The notes: a model not told the origin generated them from the letters alone. A DNA stretch of 64,000 nucleotides from Tubulanus polymorphus (GCF_964204645.1 NC_134026.1:8257450-8321449); one strand, 5' to 3'; positions 13,801 through 28,750 are shown, counted from the first letter of the stretch. Program-made: numbers and translations.

Positions 13801-14258
13801 CGTGATAGAAAAGAACAGCTTTTATACACTTGAATGCGAGCCTCCAACTGCAAAAAGCCAACACAAAAGTGTTGTTTAGCTGGCGGCCATTGATAACAAG
13901 TAGACGATGTTTAATATCAAAATCATCGATAAGCTGCAGTGTTTGAATTCCTCATCGGGTGAACTTCGTAAACGGGCGAAATATAAAAATTAGAGATTGT
14001 TAGTTCACAATATCGCAATTGTCGTTTCCGACTATGCGATCTGAATGGGAACAGCAAAATATGCAATGTACGGTCTGAAAAAAAACCATGATTCCATGAG
14101 GAAGATCACGAGATGTCCGGACGCAAGGCTAAACAAGAAAACTAACGTGAAAGTGTATTGACGCCTTAGAAAATAACTTAAAATTGCTTAAAATTGTCGA
14201 TGGTAAATAATGTTTATATACATTGATACCCGCGTTACTCGAAGGGGTTCTTTGAATC

Positions 14259-14627
14259 GATGTGCACTACGTCATCAATATTGGCGTTTCAAAATAACAA
14301 TTATAATTGCGCATTTTGGCGTTTATTTTGTAATTAAACATATTTCATAACTACTATCATTATCTTATCTTTGATAAATTTCAATGATTACTTTTTGAGA
14401 GGATGTGCACTGCGTGAATACATCGGGGCTAGACTGGTTGCCGGTCAATTCAATTCAATTATCGATATATTCAAATCCGAAATAACTTTATTGATCCTTG
14501 ATATCATATAACGTATGATATATTATTCATTGTCGACAATATCAAGCAATGGTATTTTTCAAGGCGTCAAAATACACAATTGTAATTGCGATTTCTAAAC
14601 GCCAATATCGATGACGTAGTGCACATC
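14259..14627. mobile_element. 369-bp foldback element with about 60-bp inverted ends
   Basis: The left arm is GATGTGCACTACGTCATCAA followed by TATTGGCGTTT; the right arm on the other strand is GATGTGCACTACGTCATCGA followed by TATTGGCGTTT. Similarity continues through a CAATT-rich stretch to TTTTGGCG/TTTTGACG. The centre has no ORF. It lies in the gene-poor region. Confidence 0.7.
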
Positions 14628-15299
14628 GACACACACAGCACCCATTAAAATAACGCATAACAGGTACTGATGTACATAAACATTATTCTAACGGTCTTTA
14701 CGGCGACAAAAATACGTTATCACGGTGTAAAAGTGATATAATGCCGTCCACGGAGCTCAAATAGCTGACTCAGGATTGTTTTTTCCTGCTCGACATTAAG
14801 TGTTGATCGCTTATGGGCCATTAATTTCATTAGTTCGGTTATAATGGACTGTATGAGTGTCGCTGAGGGATTTAAAGCTGGGACATCCAATGATTCCCAG
14901 GGTCCCAAATCTTATTCCGGTCGTCGTTTGAGTTGAAACCATTATGCAAGCGATTAATAATTAAAAGTTACGTCCCGTTGGGCCAATTTCACTATAATTG
15001 AAACAGAATAGTTGAAAACCTTAAAAAATAACCTGATTATTGCTCTCGCGGTTCTCTCAGTTTTAGCAGCAAATAAAAATCAAAATTTAAACATTTTCTT
15101 TTTTGATTAGAATTAAAAAGCACCAATCATCAATCTTTCAAATAAGAAAGCTATTTATATGCTTTCGTGAAGTATAAAGTTGATTTGCTTTTCGTAATGA
15201 CGGTTAGAATTCATCGATTTTCGAGATAGTTGAAAACTAAATACTTATCGGTAGATTTCTCCAATTCAGACAATTTTCATTCGTACTAGCATAGGGTCT

Positions 15300-15570
15300 C
15301 TCAGATCAGTCATTCCAGAATTCAAGGACACTTCAAGGAGAAAATTTTCGATGAGTGTATGCCTCACCTTCATATCCCAATTACTGCAGACTCCTCCTAA
15401 ATCGGTACTGTTTATCTCAGTAAACAGTTCAATTAGGTGGAATATGTGTGTATAGGCCTAAAACTTTCTTAATTGCTAATTTCTCAAAATTCAAGGAGTT
15501 TTCAAGGAGTTTTGGGCATTTTGCTCAAATTCAAGGATATGCAAGGACCTTGAAAAATAGAATCTAATAT
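15300..15570 (+). repeat. dispersed AAGGAGTTTT repeat, copy A
   Basis: Shares with copies at 57085 and 60665 this order: TCAGTCATTCC, CAATTACTGCAGACTCCTCC, CTCAGTAAAC, TTTCTCAAAATTCAAGGAG, and TTTTGGGCATTTTGCTC. Not coding; transposon class unknown. Confidence 0.6.
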
Positions 15571-18500
15571 AGAATAGAATAGAATATTTTCGGTTTACCA
15601 TTTGTTTACAGTTAAATTTTACGTCTCTAGGTGTCGTGGGTGTCGTCTAGGTGTCGTGGCTTAAGGGGAGTAGTGTGACAAACGTTTCCTCACCACCGCC
15701 AATTATGGTACGATTGAAAAAAAGGATTTTAAAAAACCCCATTCTATAGTCAAACACTTCGCGCCGCCCGTAACGTATTAGCGACAAAACTCATTTTCTC
15801 CTTGTAAACTTAAAGATGACCTACGAATTGAATATAACTTTGTAAATTTAAACCTATATACATTCATTCGGCCATTCATTTATTCCTAACAAACAAATTG
15901 TCAGTATATTTCACGAAAATTATATATCATGGACTCGTAAATATCACCTCTAGAAAATCGTATTTGTATTTTGTCGCTCTATAGATATGTTGTTTCTTTT
16001 TTTCCTTGATCTTTTTTTTTCATTTATAATCATGCACTTTTGATTTATGATGAATGAAATGAATTTGAATATCTTCCTCGAAAGCGATCTTCGGCGAATT
16101 CGTCGCGTGACGTAATACGTAAATCGATGGTGCATTTTTAAAGACATCAAAAAATCAAAGAGTGTCAGAGAAAGATTGCGTATTGTCTGAAATCGTCTAC
16201 CTTAAACGGACCGATTTGCATTAAAAAATATTTTGGCAGACGCGAAATGACACGAACCCCGAATATCCGTTTGTCCGTTTGACTGACAGCTTATTCGGGA
16301 TTAATTTTACTCATTTCGCAGTCGCCATTTTCGAATACGCGCAGCCGAAGCGTCGATTGTCATTCAAATCGTGCACTGCACAACCATAATGCGTCTTCCT
16401 GAATATTTTTAGGATTGAATCGTGAATGGAGCGTTTTTCAATGCATCTTTTATCCGGCGTGGCATTTTCATATTTTCCCAAGCGAAATATGAATCGACTT
16501 CGAATGTCGCCGGCTCCGGCCTTGTATAGTATTCAATCAGTATACACGCATGCCGCAGTCGGAATTAAAGCATCGGAAAAATCATTACTGTTTCGTTCAA
16601 ACATATGCGATAGATTTTCTTTATTTCGTGTTGGCAAAAGTAATTTTGTAAACGATCAGAGAAAGTTAGAGAATAAGTATCGATTCCTGTGAATGTCGAA
16701 TGTGTCTTTGTCTGTGAGTGCTCGAGAGCGCGTTTAGGTCCTCAAAAACACTACAAAAGTCGTAGATAAAGGTGTTCCCAAATCTAGACACCGAATATTA
16801 CAATATCTGCCCCAAGGCAGGCGTCATTACGTTTTTAATATTCAGGGCAAGGGCGAGGCATCTGCCGACAGAGAAAAAAATCCATCGCGTGCACGCATGC
16901 AAGCATGCACGTGTGCGCGATCTTAATGTATTCCTAATGCGCTGTTAATAGATAACCGATAAATCTGTAAGTTTTAATTAAAGCGTCCACTGTCAGATGA
17001 AATCCTTCGCAAGAAATTATGTTTGATTAATATAAGAATATCGATTGATGTCGAGTTGATAAATAAGAATAAACCACACGCGTACGTATTTATAGTGTGT
17101 AATTTATTGCGAAATGCGAGGTTTCGACCGGGATTCGAACCTGATGAAATCGAGACTTTCTCCAGTTTCGCGACGTTATCAGGCTCAGTGCCTGTCAAGG
17201 AAAGATGCGTCAGAAGCAATTTCGATTTTCAATAAGATTTGAAAGACCTTCAGTCAATACATCCGGTTCAGATTGCGCAGACTTATCCGATTTTGCTAAC
17301 ATCCACGACGGTGCCGAGCTTTTTTGATCCTTTGAGAATGGATGACTTCTCATTTTAAAAACCATTAAAATTGTATCGAGATTTCGAAAAATCTTGACCT
17401 AATTTTTCTTATACTGACTTTCCGAAGGGAACTGTGACGATTTTAGGGCGTATGTTCGCTATCACCTACACCACCCCCGCCCCCCTCGGAAAGGGCCTGA
17501 AATCAGGGATCAGTCGCACAGTCTTGTGTGGTCACTCCAAATTTTCAAGACAATATTCGGACCGTGAGATCTAGGAATGCTCTTGCAAGATAATAATGCT
17601 TAGATATATATGGATTATTTAGCAAGGTATCGGCACAACAGGAAATCGTCCCTCTATGTTTGACACAAAACAGTATGATCGCGTATAAATATTACTCCAT
17701 AAGCCGAACACAACAGATTGACACGAAAGACAACATTGTACTATTGACATTACAACTTTCAAGGAGTGGTATAAAATTTCCGTTCAGAATTTCACGGGAT
17801 TATTTCCCCTTGTGTACAAAGGCTTTTCGATTGAAATATACGAACGCCTAACTCAATTTGGCTCGCGGTCCGCCGAAACAAAAGCCCGGGTCGGTGGCGG
17901 TTTTCTACGGGGGCTATGTTTTCATAAAGGCCGAACATGAATGCCGAATGCCAACGAGACTGAAATAGGCCAGCATGAAGTTTTTGTGCTCGGTCTCTTC
18001 AAGTTTGAACCCTAAACTAGTTACAAGTTTTGTTCATTTGACAGCGCGTCCATTCAGGTCGGAGACGACGCTGACAGCGCCCATTCACAGCGTTTCTAAA
18101 GATTCTTCGACAAAAAACCATCACAATACAGCCGAAAGCTAACAATGTAAAACCCCCTCTTTCGTCCACATCGAAATACGCCAACAGTCGTTACTTGGAG
18201 CTGTACATTTCGACGAAATGTTTCCAAGTACCGTACATACATACAAATCCTTAGTCTAAAAATGACCCGTAATCCCAATTCGACATCGTTTCGCGCGTTA
18301 TGGTCGCACTTTCGAGATGGAGGGGGCAACATCTCCGAAATCTTGTCGAATTCTTTCTAATATCTAAACTAAACAGATTCATTTGTTCAACTGAAAAGCC
18401 ATACTAAACAAATCGATATAAACATATATAGTTATAACATATCTTTTAAAGCAGACAATTTCTACCGAACAAGATGAAGATAGTAACCATAACCTAAATC

Positions 18501-21500
18501 CTAACGTTGTAGGCGACAAATATTTCGAATCTATTGAGAAATTCTAATTCAAATGGTAGGCGACTAGTTTTTAAGAGTTGTGTAGACGTTTTTTTCGTAG
18601 CTGATTTCTTCACTGCAGCACAGGAGATAAGACTTGGTGTGTGTGTGTGTGTGTACTGCGCGACTTGTTCAACAATCTTGATTTCTCTTGACAAGTCTTC
18701 ACGGGAAGTGTGTGAGATATGATAACTGGTTTTTGATGTGACTGACATGCAAGCACCTCCACTTTCAGATAGTGATCATAAGCACTACTATAGTGACACA
18801 TTCAATTAACATTCTCCTTTTAAGGAGAAACATCGACTCGGCGAGCATGTATATGCGCATATATATGAATAATTGCCCGTAGCTATATCTACGTAGTCCA
18901 ACGTTGTGTATATAAATACACGTAACATCAAATCACTTCAATCAAGGAGATAGTCAACACACTCGTCGGTCCCGCTATCGCCTAATTGATGAAATAATTC
19001 ACCTGATGGACGACAAGTACCCCAATCCATGAGCTAAACGCGATTCGAGAATAACCTTTGTAACCTACATACGCGATCGACGAGGTTATGAACTCGCGAT
19101 ATACGTATACTTGTCGCCATGTGCGACGATCGGAAGTCAGCCCATCTGCGCAGTCACAGAATGGCTATCACCAGCCCAACACGGCCTATTCGTGTCATTT
19201 CAAGTCAGTTTCATTTACTTGTAAAAATGGTCTTAAAATAGCTAGAGCTATCGTAAGAATTGACGTATGTTACTACGAATGCTAGTGAATAATGAATAAA
19301 TCGTGTCGATGCAGTCATTATAGGCTAACGTATGTCTTTCTGACGATCCAGACCTCTATGAAGACCATATCGACGTCGGAAAAGCCATAAATAATTTCCT
19401 GCGCAAGAGAGTGTAAGGGGTTTAATTTATGACTGTGGGTTTTTTCATTGTGGCTTGGCACCTGACGCACAATGCGACGCCATTGACAACTCGATAATGT
19501 GGGCCATAAAATTATTGTCACTTCTGCTGTTAGCGAACGACTACAAATTACTCGGGTGATAAGGGCAGGCATAAATCTTGTACTATGATACCTCAGAAAC
19601 AATCCGTGGCTTTCACACTCGAACTTAGCTGTGAACAAATGTATTTTCTATTTAGGGTGATTTATAGCGCTATGAATTGCCCCATTAGCCCGTAATGCAG
19701 TATGAGAAGCCGTGTAATTTGTCTGACATATATCGTCACATTGAACTCGAAGATATTTATTAGTTTGATGACAAACCTCGCCACTGGATAAAGATTAAAC
19801 TATGAATACCTAGAGTGCCTTCTACCGAGTGATGGTCTATGAACCAGGAAAGACCATAAACCATGATTCACGTTGGCTTAGTTTGGTTGACCGTATATAG
19901 ATTTCAAATCCGGCCTATTCTAAACAAGCGTTTTGCAATTTTCTAATATCAGGCCAACACTGTATCGGGTGCGTTATGTACGAGAAAGTTACACGCGCAA
20001 TTTCGGCCTTGACATTGGAGAAAGATATTCGCAAACATTTACCCCTGAAGCTGTCAGAAAAACTTGACAATGTTTGCAGTGTGTTTACCATCTGTACTAT
20101 ATAGATCTTCGGGCACAGATGGTCGCGCGAAACAATTTCTGTCTCATTTACTCGACGAGAACAGTTGTTTTCCGTTCTTCTGATAGGATGATAATTTCGC
20201 TCGGTTCGATCTATGTCACGATCGGCCGCTATACGTCCATTATTATTCGCACAGACCAGACCAATTAGCGTTATGATTATTATATTTTGATTGGCCTCTC
20301 GATATTCATTGGGATTGGGTATTCATACGCTGCCCGAAGCCTATTACGCGGTCCATTGTCCTTCGCAGTCGAAAGCATCGATTCTGATTTACTGATACTT
20401 GATTTTGAGAGTACCCAGCATCCGTTTTTCGCGGATCGGTGTATGTCCCGAGTCTTCTGCCAAGCTTATCAAATAACTACATATCTAAATTCTAAATTCT
20501 CATGTCGGATTTAGACGCAAATTTGCGTTTTCATTCTCATCATAAGCTGCATAAAATAGCTCTATTTACTTCACCAGATCTGCCAAATCGCTGTGTAAAT
20601 CTTATCATTGTTTGTCAATGTCTAATGCATATATCAGATATCTCTACATTTACACTATAGCACTATGACCTGGCCTGTCAATCACCAGGAATGTTGAACA
20701 ATTAACGCCGTAAATAAAGCGTCGACAAACGAAAATTTAGGATACGTGGCCAAAAATTAGCAATTCAGACATTCCCAATACTAAGTTTATAATCCTACCG
20801 AACTTGCGGGAATCGAACCCACTTCCAAGGATCTAGGTTAGAATTTGAGCAATTACTAAACGAATTTGCAATGGCTAGATCCCCATATGCCTTTTCAGCA
20901 AAGACACTGAAAAATTAAATTGCTCTTAAATGGATCGATCTTTTGTGTCATTACGGCACCATATCTGTTTGTAGCATGCATGCACGGCATGGCGCACGAT
21001 ACCTGCAGATTTGCAGCAATTCGGATCTGGCTGCACTGTCAATCCTGGCTGGCCATCAATCATAATTTATCATACTGCATTTTCTGGTGCGTCTGAACAT
21101 TTTGCGAGATTGAGAAATGATAGCTGGCGGTGTCTCTCGATTTTATTTCACAAACATGTGATGCATCAAACCATGGTGAAATCATCGGAGCCAAACTATA
21201 CCGCGCGAACGAACGAACGATTACACGTGATCAATTTTGCGTAGTGTCAAAACTAGACCGTTCTCGTGACATTTCTAAAAAGGCTCTTTAATACCAACCC
21301 ATGATCATGAGAAAAAAAATCTTTTCTCAAGGCAACACGTTTGCTTATCTTACAGTGCAAGATCGGTACAACGAACATCGATGAATGAGAGAACCACAAC
21401 CGATAGCTCGTTATAATCCGAGGTGAAATCGAATGTATAAATCTCATTTTTGATTCAATAAAATCCGAGTTCATGGTTTGTGTTCTACCGGACACAAATG

Positions 21501-21539
21501 TTTCTTAATGATTTAAAGAGCTATTTCGTTCAACTGGCG

Positions 21540-21776
21540 TAAAATTTAAATACCTCATTTTTTATACGTACAGAAATGTTTCAGATACTTTGTTACTTCA
21601 GTGCAATGTTATAAATATCATATAGTGCGCTCGTTGCATATATGTCTACTAATTGTATGTACTGTCAATTTTCTTTGTCTATAATATGTATTATAATGTA
21701 TTTCGTAACTGGCTTTTGTTTTCCGCAAATTTGTAAATTTTGTGAGCAATAAATCTATCTATCTATCTATCTACGA
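21540..21776 (+). repeat. possible retrotransposon 3' tail ending in (ATCT)n
   Basis: An AT-rich stretch ends GTGAGCAATAAATCTATCTATC, a polyadenylation signal fused to a tetranucleotide array. This is how several LINE/SINE families end. No coding remnant was found upstream. Confidence 0.35.
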
Positions 21777-24700
21777 GGCTCAAAATCGCCGCGGATTTCA
21801 ACACAATCTAATTCGGGTTTTTCAATTAAAACGGCTGAATAACGGAGATTCAGATTACATGTAGACATCGCAGTTGCTTTTAATATAAGGTTATATAAAA
21901 GGTAATGAAACGGAAGAATTGCACACACTGTGTTGGTAACAGCTTAATTAATGTATATAAGTCTACGTATTCAAACGTGCTTAATCACATTCGATGATGA
22001 GTGTACAGTTTAATTACGTAAGAAAGTAATTACTTACCATAAGCCCGACAAATATTTATTATGACGAATAAATATAGTAATAATCCACTCCAATGACGAT
22101 ACATGGTCAACATAGCCATATCTTCTAGTTGAAAAAACTGAAATGAGATTTTTTGAAAATAGCGTTAGATCGACATGATTTCGAGTCCGTTCCTACGTCG
22201 ATGTAATGGTTATAGGGGAACTATTTCCGAGAGACTGCAAGCGCCTGCGGGTATGAATGTATTTTACATAGAAAAACCTTCGAAAGTTTCTTAACGATTA
22301 ACATGTTAACATTATTACTCTGTCCCTGCGATGTCCGGGTTGCGGGCAGTGTAGATGAAGCGCAATCTTTATATCTTAAAGCCTCGGTCAAAATTACGAA
22401 ATTAAAAATGGCCAAAAATCCGTCGCCGTTTACATGTTTACGGCCGATCCATCAACGGACCTGTCAAAATGATATGCATTTGTCATCTCAGATAATGCAA
22501 TCGACTAGATATACACGCACGGGCATTGATAATAGCGTAAACTCTGCGCATAAATCGGAGAGGTCACTTCTAAAATTAACAGTACATTCGGTGTCGAAAT
22601 CTGCGACCAAATCTTCCTCGAATTCACGAAATAGCATCTGTTTCTAATACATATACATAGATGTTTTATGCTTACCCACGTTTTGCGTCAAAGCTATCCA
22701 TTTGTTAACATATACGTCTATGCGAACGTACGTTTTATTTACTAATCTAAGTGAATCTAGCGCAATGTTCAGTTGCCCGTATTATAAATCCATACATTAC
22801 GCGTTTTAGCAAACGATAATATGCGAATGTCTGCATGCGCGCCGCCGTCCCCTTTTCTTAACTGAACAAATCTGTCTTCATCTGCCGCATATAATAATCC
22901 CTGCCTTTGTGAAGCCAGCCCATGCCTGGCGGACAATAGGACCTTTCATTTTTATGGAAATAAGGCCTCAAACGCTTGGACGGTCTATAATTGGTTTTCA
23001 ATACACTTCTGCATGAAATACCGAGTATTTTTCTCTCGCGCAACCTAAGTGGCGGGGCTAAAGCTGACAGAGCCCCGGGGGGTTCCGAGGCGTTTCTTGT
23101 AATGCGCGCTATAGAAAGTGTGTATTTCGCCAGCGGGTCAATCCGACGACTACGGAAAAAAACTACTATACGTCAGTCTGAAGATCATACAAAACAACAC
23201 ATGCTAGACTATTTATAAGTTACTTACTTGTCAGATATTTGGATATGTAACAGTCGTATTCAACTTTTGACAGTCTGGATAGGTTTGCTGTTACTAAGCA
23301 TTTTCGATTTTGGCGTTCCCGTCACCCGGAGTAACATAGCGAGCAACGCGCAGCCTCCATCCGCTTTGCTAGCGTTCGAACTCTCGCAATTGCACACACA
23401 GAGCAAGGGCGAGTTCATTCATCGAAGCCACAGGAGGCGGAATAAGCTTTCACTGTTTAACACGTTTCACGCAGAATAACGGCCGTTGTTTGTAACCGAG
23501 AACGCCAATAATATCCCGGCAAACGGCGAAGAACTCGGCACTTCCCGTTAAATTGACAGCATCCTATCCGAGATATTTCATCGAGTTTGACTTTTGACGG
23601 ACAGCTGATATTTTTGTCTGACTGTTAATAGCTTTCTTCTTAAAGCATGACTTTTTACTTAGCTGACGCGTCTATAGGAAAATAACTTCGCCGATTAGAA
23701 ATTGCGCGCGCAATCTATTCTTCACATTTTCTCTCTCGGTTCTTGAGTTTAAAACTTCGCGAATGAAAGCCTTGTTTCACCCGAGAAATCGTAGGGCAAA
23801 AAGAAGGTCATCAAGAATTATGTATTATTTGTTTTCGAAAACGAAACACGAACCAGCTATTCAAAAAGAGCCCATATTATCTGCGATACTTCGTTTCAGG
23901 AATCTTTTTGTACGCTAACCGGTCCTAAAAATTCATCTTCTCAATCCTCGCACATCTGCTTCCGCGCCCAAACACCTCAGGCACTTCCCAACGAAAATAT
24001 ATTAGTTTCTCTCAAGTGGTTATCACGTAATGATATTGTAATGATGTCTTGCTTTACAATTGTACATTGTTAACTAAATGCTCGATAGCCGGCCTGACAA
24101 ATGTTTGTGTCAGACGTTGATTTATATTTTCTAATAAAATCTCGACCGCGCGGCACTAATTCCGCCAGCGCAGGCGGTGCCGAGGCGGCTCACCAGGCAA
24201 TTTGTTAATTTGGATAGAGATGGAAGTTTGATGGGGTGTTTACATGGTTCGCGTCTCGCTAAATGCAGAAAACCATTTATTTTGTTTCTCGAGTAGTGTA
24301 TGTAGGCTGGTAGTAAATCTATGTTATTACGGAGTTGCGCAAATAAAAAATCCTCTTACAGTTAAACCAGATGGCAGCACCATCAAGTAGCACCGCCTGT
24401 ATGGTGATTCATTAGATTAAATACCCAACAGGCGTACGAACAGGGGGTGGCCTTTTGCTACTTTCCCTTTCATTAGGTGGGTTGCTTTCACTTTTCAGCG
24501 TTTTAGAAGACCCACTCGGATCTAAATCGGAGATAAATTCCAATTTCCAATCGCAGGCCGTCACAACATAAAATTTATATATATACGTACGTTCCAATGC
24601 CGGTAGCCAATCAAAATAACCTTGTTATCATCGCTATGATGAATAAAAAAACTTTAACTCTAATTCAAACATTAACTTTCGCTAGACCTAACGCCTGAAC

Positions 24701-26820
24701 CTGAATCTGGATCTGTCCACGTCTAAAAATGATAATCTCGCGAGGAGTGACGAAATCCTTAGCAAACAATTAGAAATTAAATATCGAAGCCTAGAGATCC
24801 AATTGAAGGAACAACACTTAACGATGAAGAGAGATTTGCTCGGTCAGCGGAGTGCAACGACTCTACCTCTGAAATAAGTAACATACACCTGTAGCTCAGG
24901 GAATTTCTAACCAGATCTCCGAACACATGGCTGCCGCGCCGAGATAATCGAGAAAGCTCTCCGATTACTGCGTGTACAAGCGTTGCAGGTGCGGAACGCT
25001 GAAAAGCCGTCAAATCGCTCAACAAAACTTGCAGACGAAAACAGGTATAAAACCCCCAGACACTGATGAAAGTGTAGATTATCAGAATTGCATTCTATAC
25101 AACTTCAATTCTTGTCTTCGCTAGAGATCATAAAATCTAGTTCTTCAATTTTGACCAATTTGTGATCATACGGAAAAGAAGGCCCCTATAGTTCATGTGT
25201 GGTCTTCATTTTTTCCTTTAAAGAAAACAACGCTAATGTTTACACGCGAAACCGAAGTGTTATTGAGAAGGAAAATATTTGTCCAGATTTTCGCCCGCAT
25301 ATGAACTTTCATCCCGGTATTTTAGAATCCAAACTTTTTCTGACTCTTTTGACGATTTTCGAAAAAACCGATCGTTTTTTCGATTTTGTTTATGTTGTTG
25401 ATTGAATCTTAGCAAATCGTATATCCTGATCCTATCGTCTGGGAATTTGTTGGTCAAAATTAGGGACTTGATATGCATGTAGCTCCACAGTCGGAACTTG
25501 AAATTGACATCGCTAAACCGCCCATCTGCACAAAACTAACCTATTCCAAGTGAAATAACATTTTAAAGGACTAAAGACTGGATTCATTCGTACGGATTAT
25601 TATTTCATTCTATGATCAATAGCAATATCGGTCATGATTACATTTTGAAGGAGTGAACTTCGGGCGGAAATCGTCGCTCATCTTGCGTAAACCATCGTTA
25701 TACGCCGTTACTATAACAACGACCGGTAATTAAATTTTCTCAATTTCCAAGGCAGTTTATTGTCGTGCCGTATACGAAAGATCGTAACGCGTTTTTGAAC
25801 GCGGGAACGCCGAGGCCGCGTAGATCACGGATCGATGATAATTGCCCCGACGCGTCGACACACACAGAGCAACAGAAATAATATTTGATCTGATCGTCAG
25901 TCACGGCCGTGTTTGTTCGATGCGGCGAAAACGAACGGTTTTAGTGGATTTCTCGTCCAATATCCGCGATATTCTATATTCTGGTATGAAAATGTGAAAA
26001 TTTGTGCCAGCACGCCAACTGTTTAAACACCGAGATCGTCTGATGAAATTATCGATTTTCCCACTCAATTGTGTTTTCCGGGGATGTTTAAAACGGGTGG
26101 TATATATATATATATAATAATGCAACAGGGCTATGGAATATTGAACAAGAAAGCTAACTTGATTGACGCATGAAAAAATAACACATTTTCAAATATTGAT
26201 AATGAATGATTAATCATAAAATGCAATTTATCGGACTAAATCTTTCGAAAATGTGCAAGAAAAATCTCTTGATCATAATTGTGATTCTCATGGTGCATTA
26301 AAAATGCGTATCTTTTTCAGATTTTGGGGGGTTCGAAGGACCCCTCCCGCATACGCCCCTGCCATCTCCGCATCGAATTTCACGATATATAAAAATACAT
26401 TACGACAATAACTAGAAAAAAGTCGTCGTCCATACTCAAATTTATATGATGTACGGTCCAGCGACGCCCAGTCCCGAAAACTCTCGTTTTGGCCAGTTTC
26501 AATAACGCGCCGCAAGAACTGGGGACATATATCATATAGGACGGCTATTAAACACGCATGCGCAATTCTGTCGCAAGCTAGGTTCGAATGCCACATTTTG
26601 CAAGTATTTCTTGATAAAGCGTTTCCCGAAAGAAATGTTTTGACCAGGTTTGATCTTGACAAAAGTTTGAACTGGCTACAGTGCACTTAAACAGTTTGAT
26701 AACACTTTTTTGCTGAAGTAGGAAAATATCGTGGCCGGCTTATATCTGCGAATGCGTCAATTTTCATCGGTTGGTATTGGGAGCCGTGGGCCACGTTACG
26801 GTAGAGCGCACATTGAAGAA

Positions 26821-27002
26821 TACAGTCAACCCCCGATATACCACCCTCCCATATACCGCCACCCCGCCTACCGCCAGGTTTCTTAATGTAGCATACATCT
26901 CTATATAAATGCATAGCAAAACATCCCCGATACACCGCCCATATACTCTCTCTACCGCCAAAATCGTTCTGCTCCGATGTGGGCGGTATACCGGGGTTGA
27001 TT
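26821..27002. mobile_element. TA-flanked miniature inverted-repeat element (CAGTCAACCCC type)
   Basis: The left end TCAACCCCCGATATACCACC pairs with the right end TCAACCCCGGTATACCGCCC read on the other strand. An internal repeat of the CCGCC...TACCGCC motif is present. Length and ends suggest a pogo-related miniature element different from the one at 49193. Confidence 0.6.
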
Positions 27003-28449
27003 TTGATTAGAAAAACAACTCCATAAAATGCAATTAAACGTAAACTTCTTTTTTACATATATTGGTCCGATATCTTTCCACGTACCTAATCAAGGAAACA
27101 AGATATCGCTTTAGCCTTTAAATGTTCATCAAGTGATAAACGATGTACATATCGGTAGGCCTACGTTATATAGTCACTATGATGACGACTACTACAAAAT
27201 ACAAAAAGAAAAAGGAGATTCATCCTACCTGTCATCAACAAGACGTCATCGAATACAACTAGTGTGTACAAGATGAACAGCACGTCAATGAATAAGTGTT
27301 TATTACGAGTAGTTTGGAAGTTCAAACTCGAAACTGACAGCGGTCCTAGCTCGTTGCTATCATAATTTATAGCGGGTTTGATCGCCGATAATTCAATAAT
27401 GGGTTACCTAGTACATTAAAACGCGTAGATCATGTCAAAAAACACTCAAAAACTCTCAAATCGCCACTTTCAGACGCTCAAAACAAGAACGCCAGCAATT
27501 TTATTACGCCTATAAATCAGATAATGTCGCGATAGGTTTTTGTCACCGTATAGGTGATTTGCCAAATAACCTACACAAATCCAGAGATAAACTTTACTTA
27601 GCGATAAAGAAATACCATCGCGTAGACTCTTCGTGTCAATTCTATCAAATACACGATATACTTATGGCTTCATTAGCAAATTCCAGATTTCCATTTGTAG
27701 AATTCAGAAATAAAGCCATTCAACATCAACGACATGACTGGAATGGGTTTTCTCCAAAAGATTTTCGGAGGACGAGTGCAGCGCCTAAAATTTCGAATTA
27801 CGCCACCGCCGATCACACAACTGTACTTCGATTTCCGATTTCAAAATCAAACCCCCTGTTTCGCATTCGGCTGGTTTGGTAGGTTTGTAGGGGACAACAA
27901 ATCAAAACAAATCAAATCTTCCAATCAAATAGGTAGTATATAGGATAAATCCCTATTTCAAGATAAATGAAAATATTTTGTATAGTCAACGACGGGGCCT
28001 CGTCATTATTACGCGAGACAACACTCTTTACGTTGCGTGGACGTGATGAAAATGTATGTTTCTTTTTAGAAATAGATCACAAACTTAACTGTGTCTTTCT
28101 GTATTCGAGCGTAGGCCTGTCGTTTTGATACGTACCCACAATGAAATTTTAACGAATATTTTTGCTAATATTTTTACGAAACCCTACCTAACTTTGCAAT
28201 AATTTAGATATATCTTGTTGGGAACTAAGTCTTAGTTTCCAATGCGATCTTCAAACTTTTGCGTAGTTAATACATGCATCTTTACTGACGATCTCTAGTA
28301 GAAGACTCCATTGTGTCGCCACCTATAACGTAGTTTTGTAGAATAAGATATGTACGTGTTTGGTGGAAGCCAATTTTCAGCGTTGTTTTATTTCTTGTCT
28401 GAATATGCCGACACGGGAGGAGCCCCGTCCTCCGGGCAAGGGCGGTCAA

Positions 28450-28750
28450 CAGCGATCGCACGAGCGTTTTGGCCCGGGTCTAGTTTGGCCCATAAGGCCC
28501 GGACCAACCGTTCACGCGAGTGCCAAATGGGTCCGTGCCTGTGCTTGGCCCGAGCCGGACACGCCCGCGGGTCAAATTTTAACGCGGGTCATATTTAATG
28601 TTGCGTGCGAATTGTTAATACAGGTGATGAAAAAGTGACTCACTTCGCTCTGTTAGAGCATTGTTTTGTATCGAGTGTGGTGGATTACGCGTGAACGCGC
28701 TTTCTAATTAGGCACGGGCTCTGCTCCGTGTCAATTTGGCCCGGCGCGCA
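28450..28750 (+). repeat. dispersed repeat with partner at 6010, copy 2
   Basis: It contains GCGATCGCACGAGCGTTTT, GTGACTCACTTCGCTCTG, GTGAACGCGCTTTCTAATTA and CAATTTGGCCCGG. More GC-rich than its partner. Function unknown; probably a transposon remnant. Confidence 0.55.

Noticed and set aside
14720-14908. 62-codon minus-strand ORF next to a foldback element
   Set aside because: Somewhat helical in composition, but no family match and no second exon; not enough to call.
26288-26686. 132-codon minus-strand ORF
   Set aside because: Its end reads AGGVLRTPQN, from a GGGGGTTCGAAGGACCCCTC transposon-like repeat; no protein similarity otherwise.
27559-27882. 107-codon plus-strand ORF
   Set aside because: No similarity, no supporting splice sites, and an overlapping alternative frame of similar quality.
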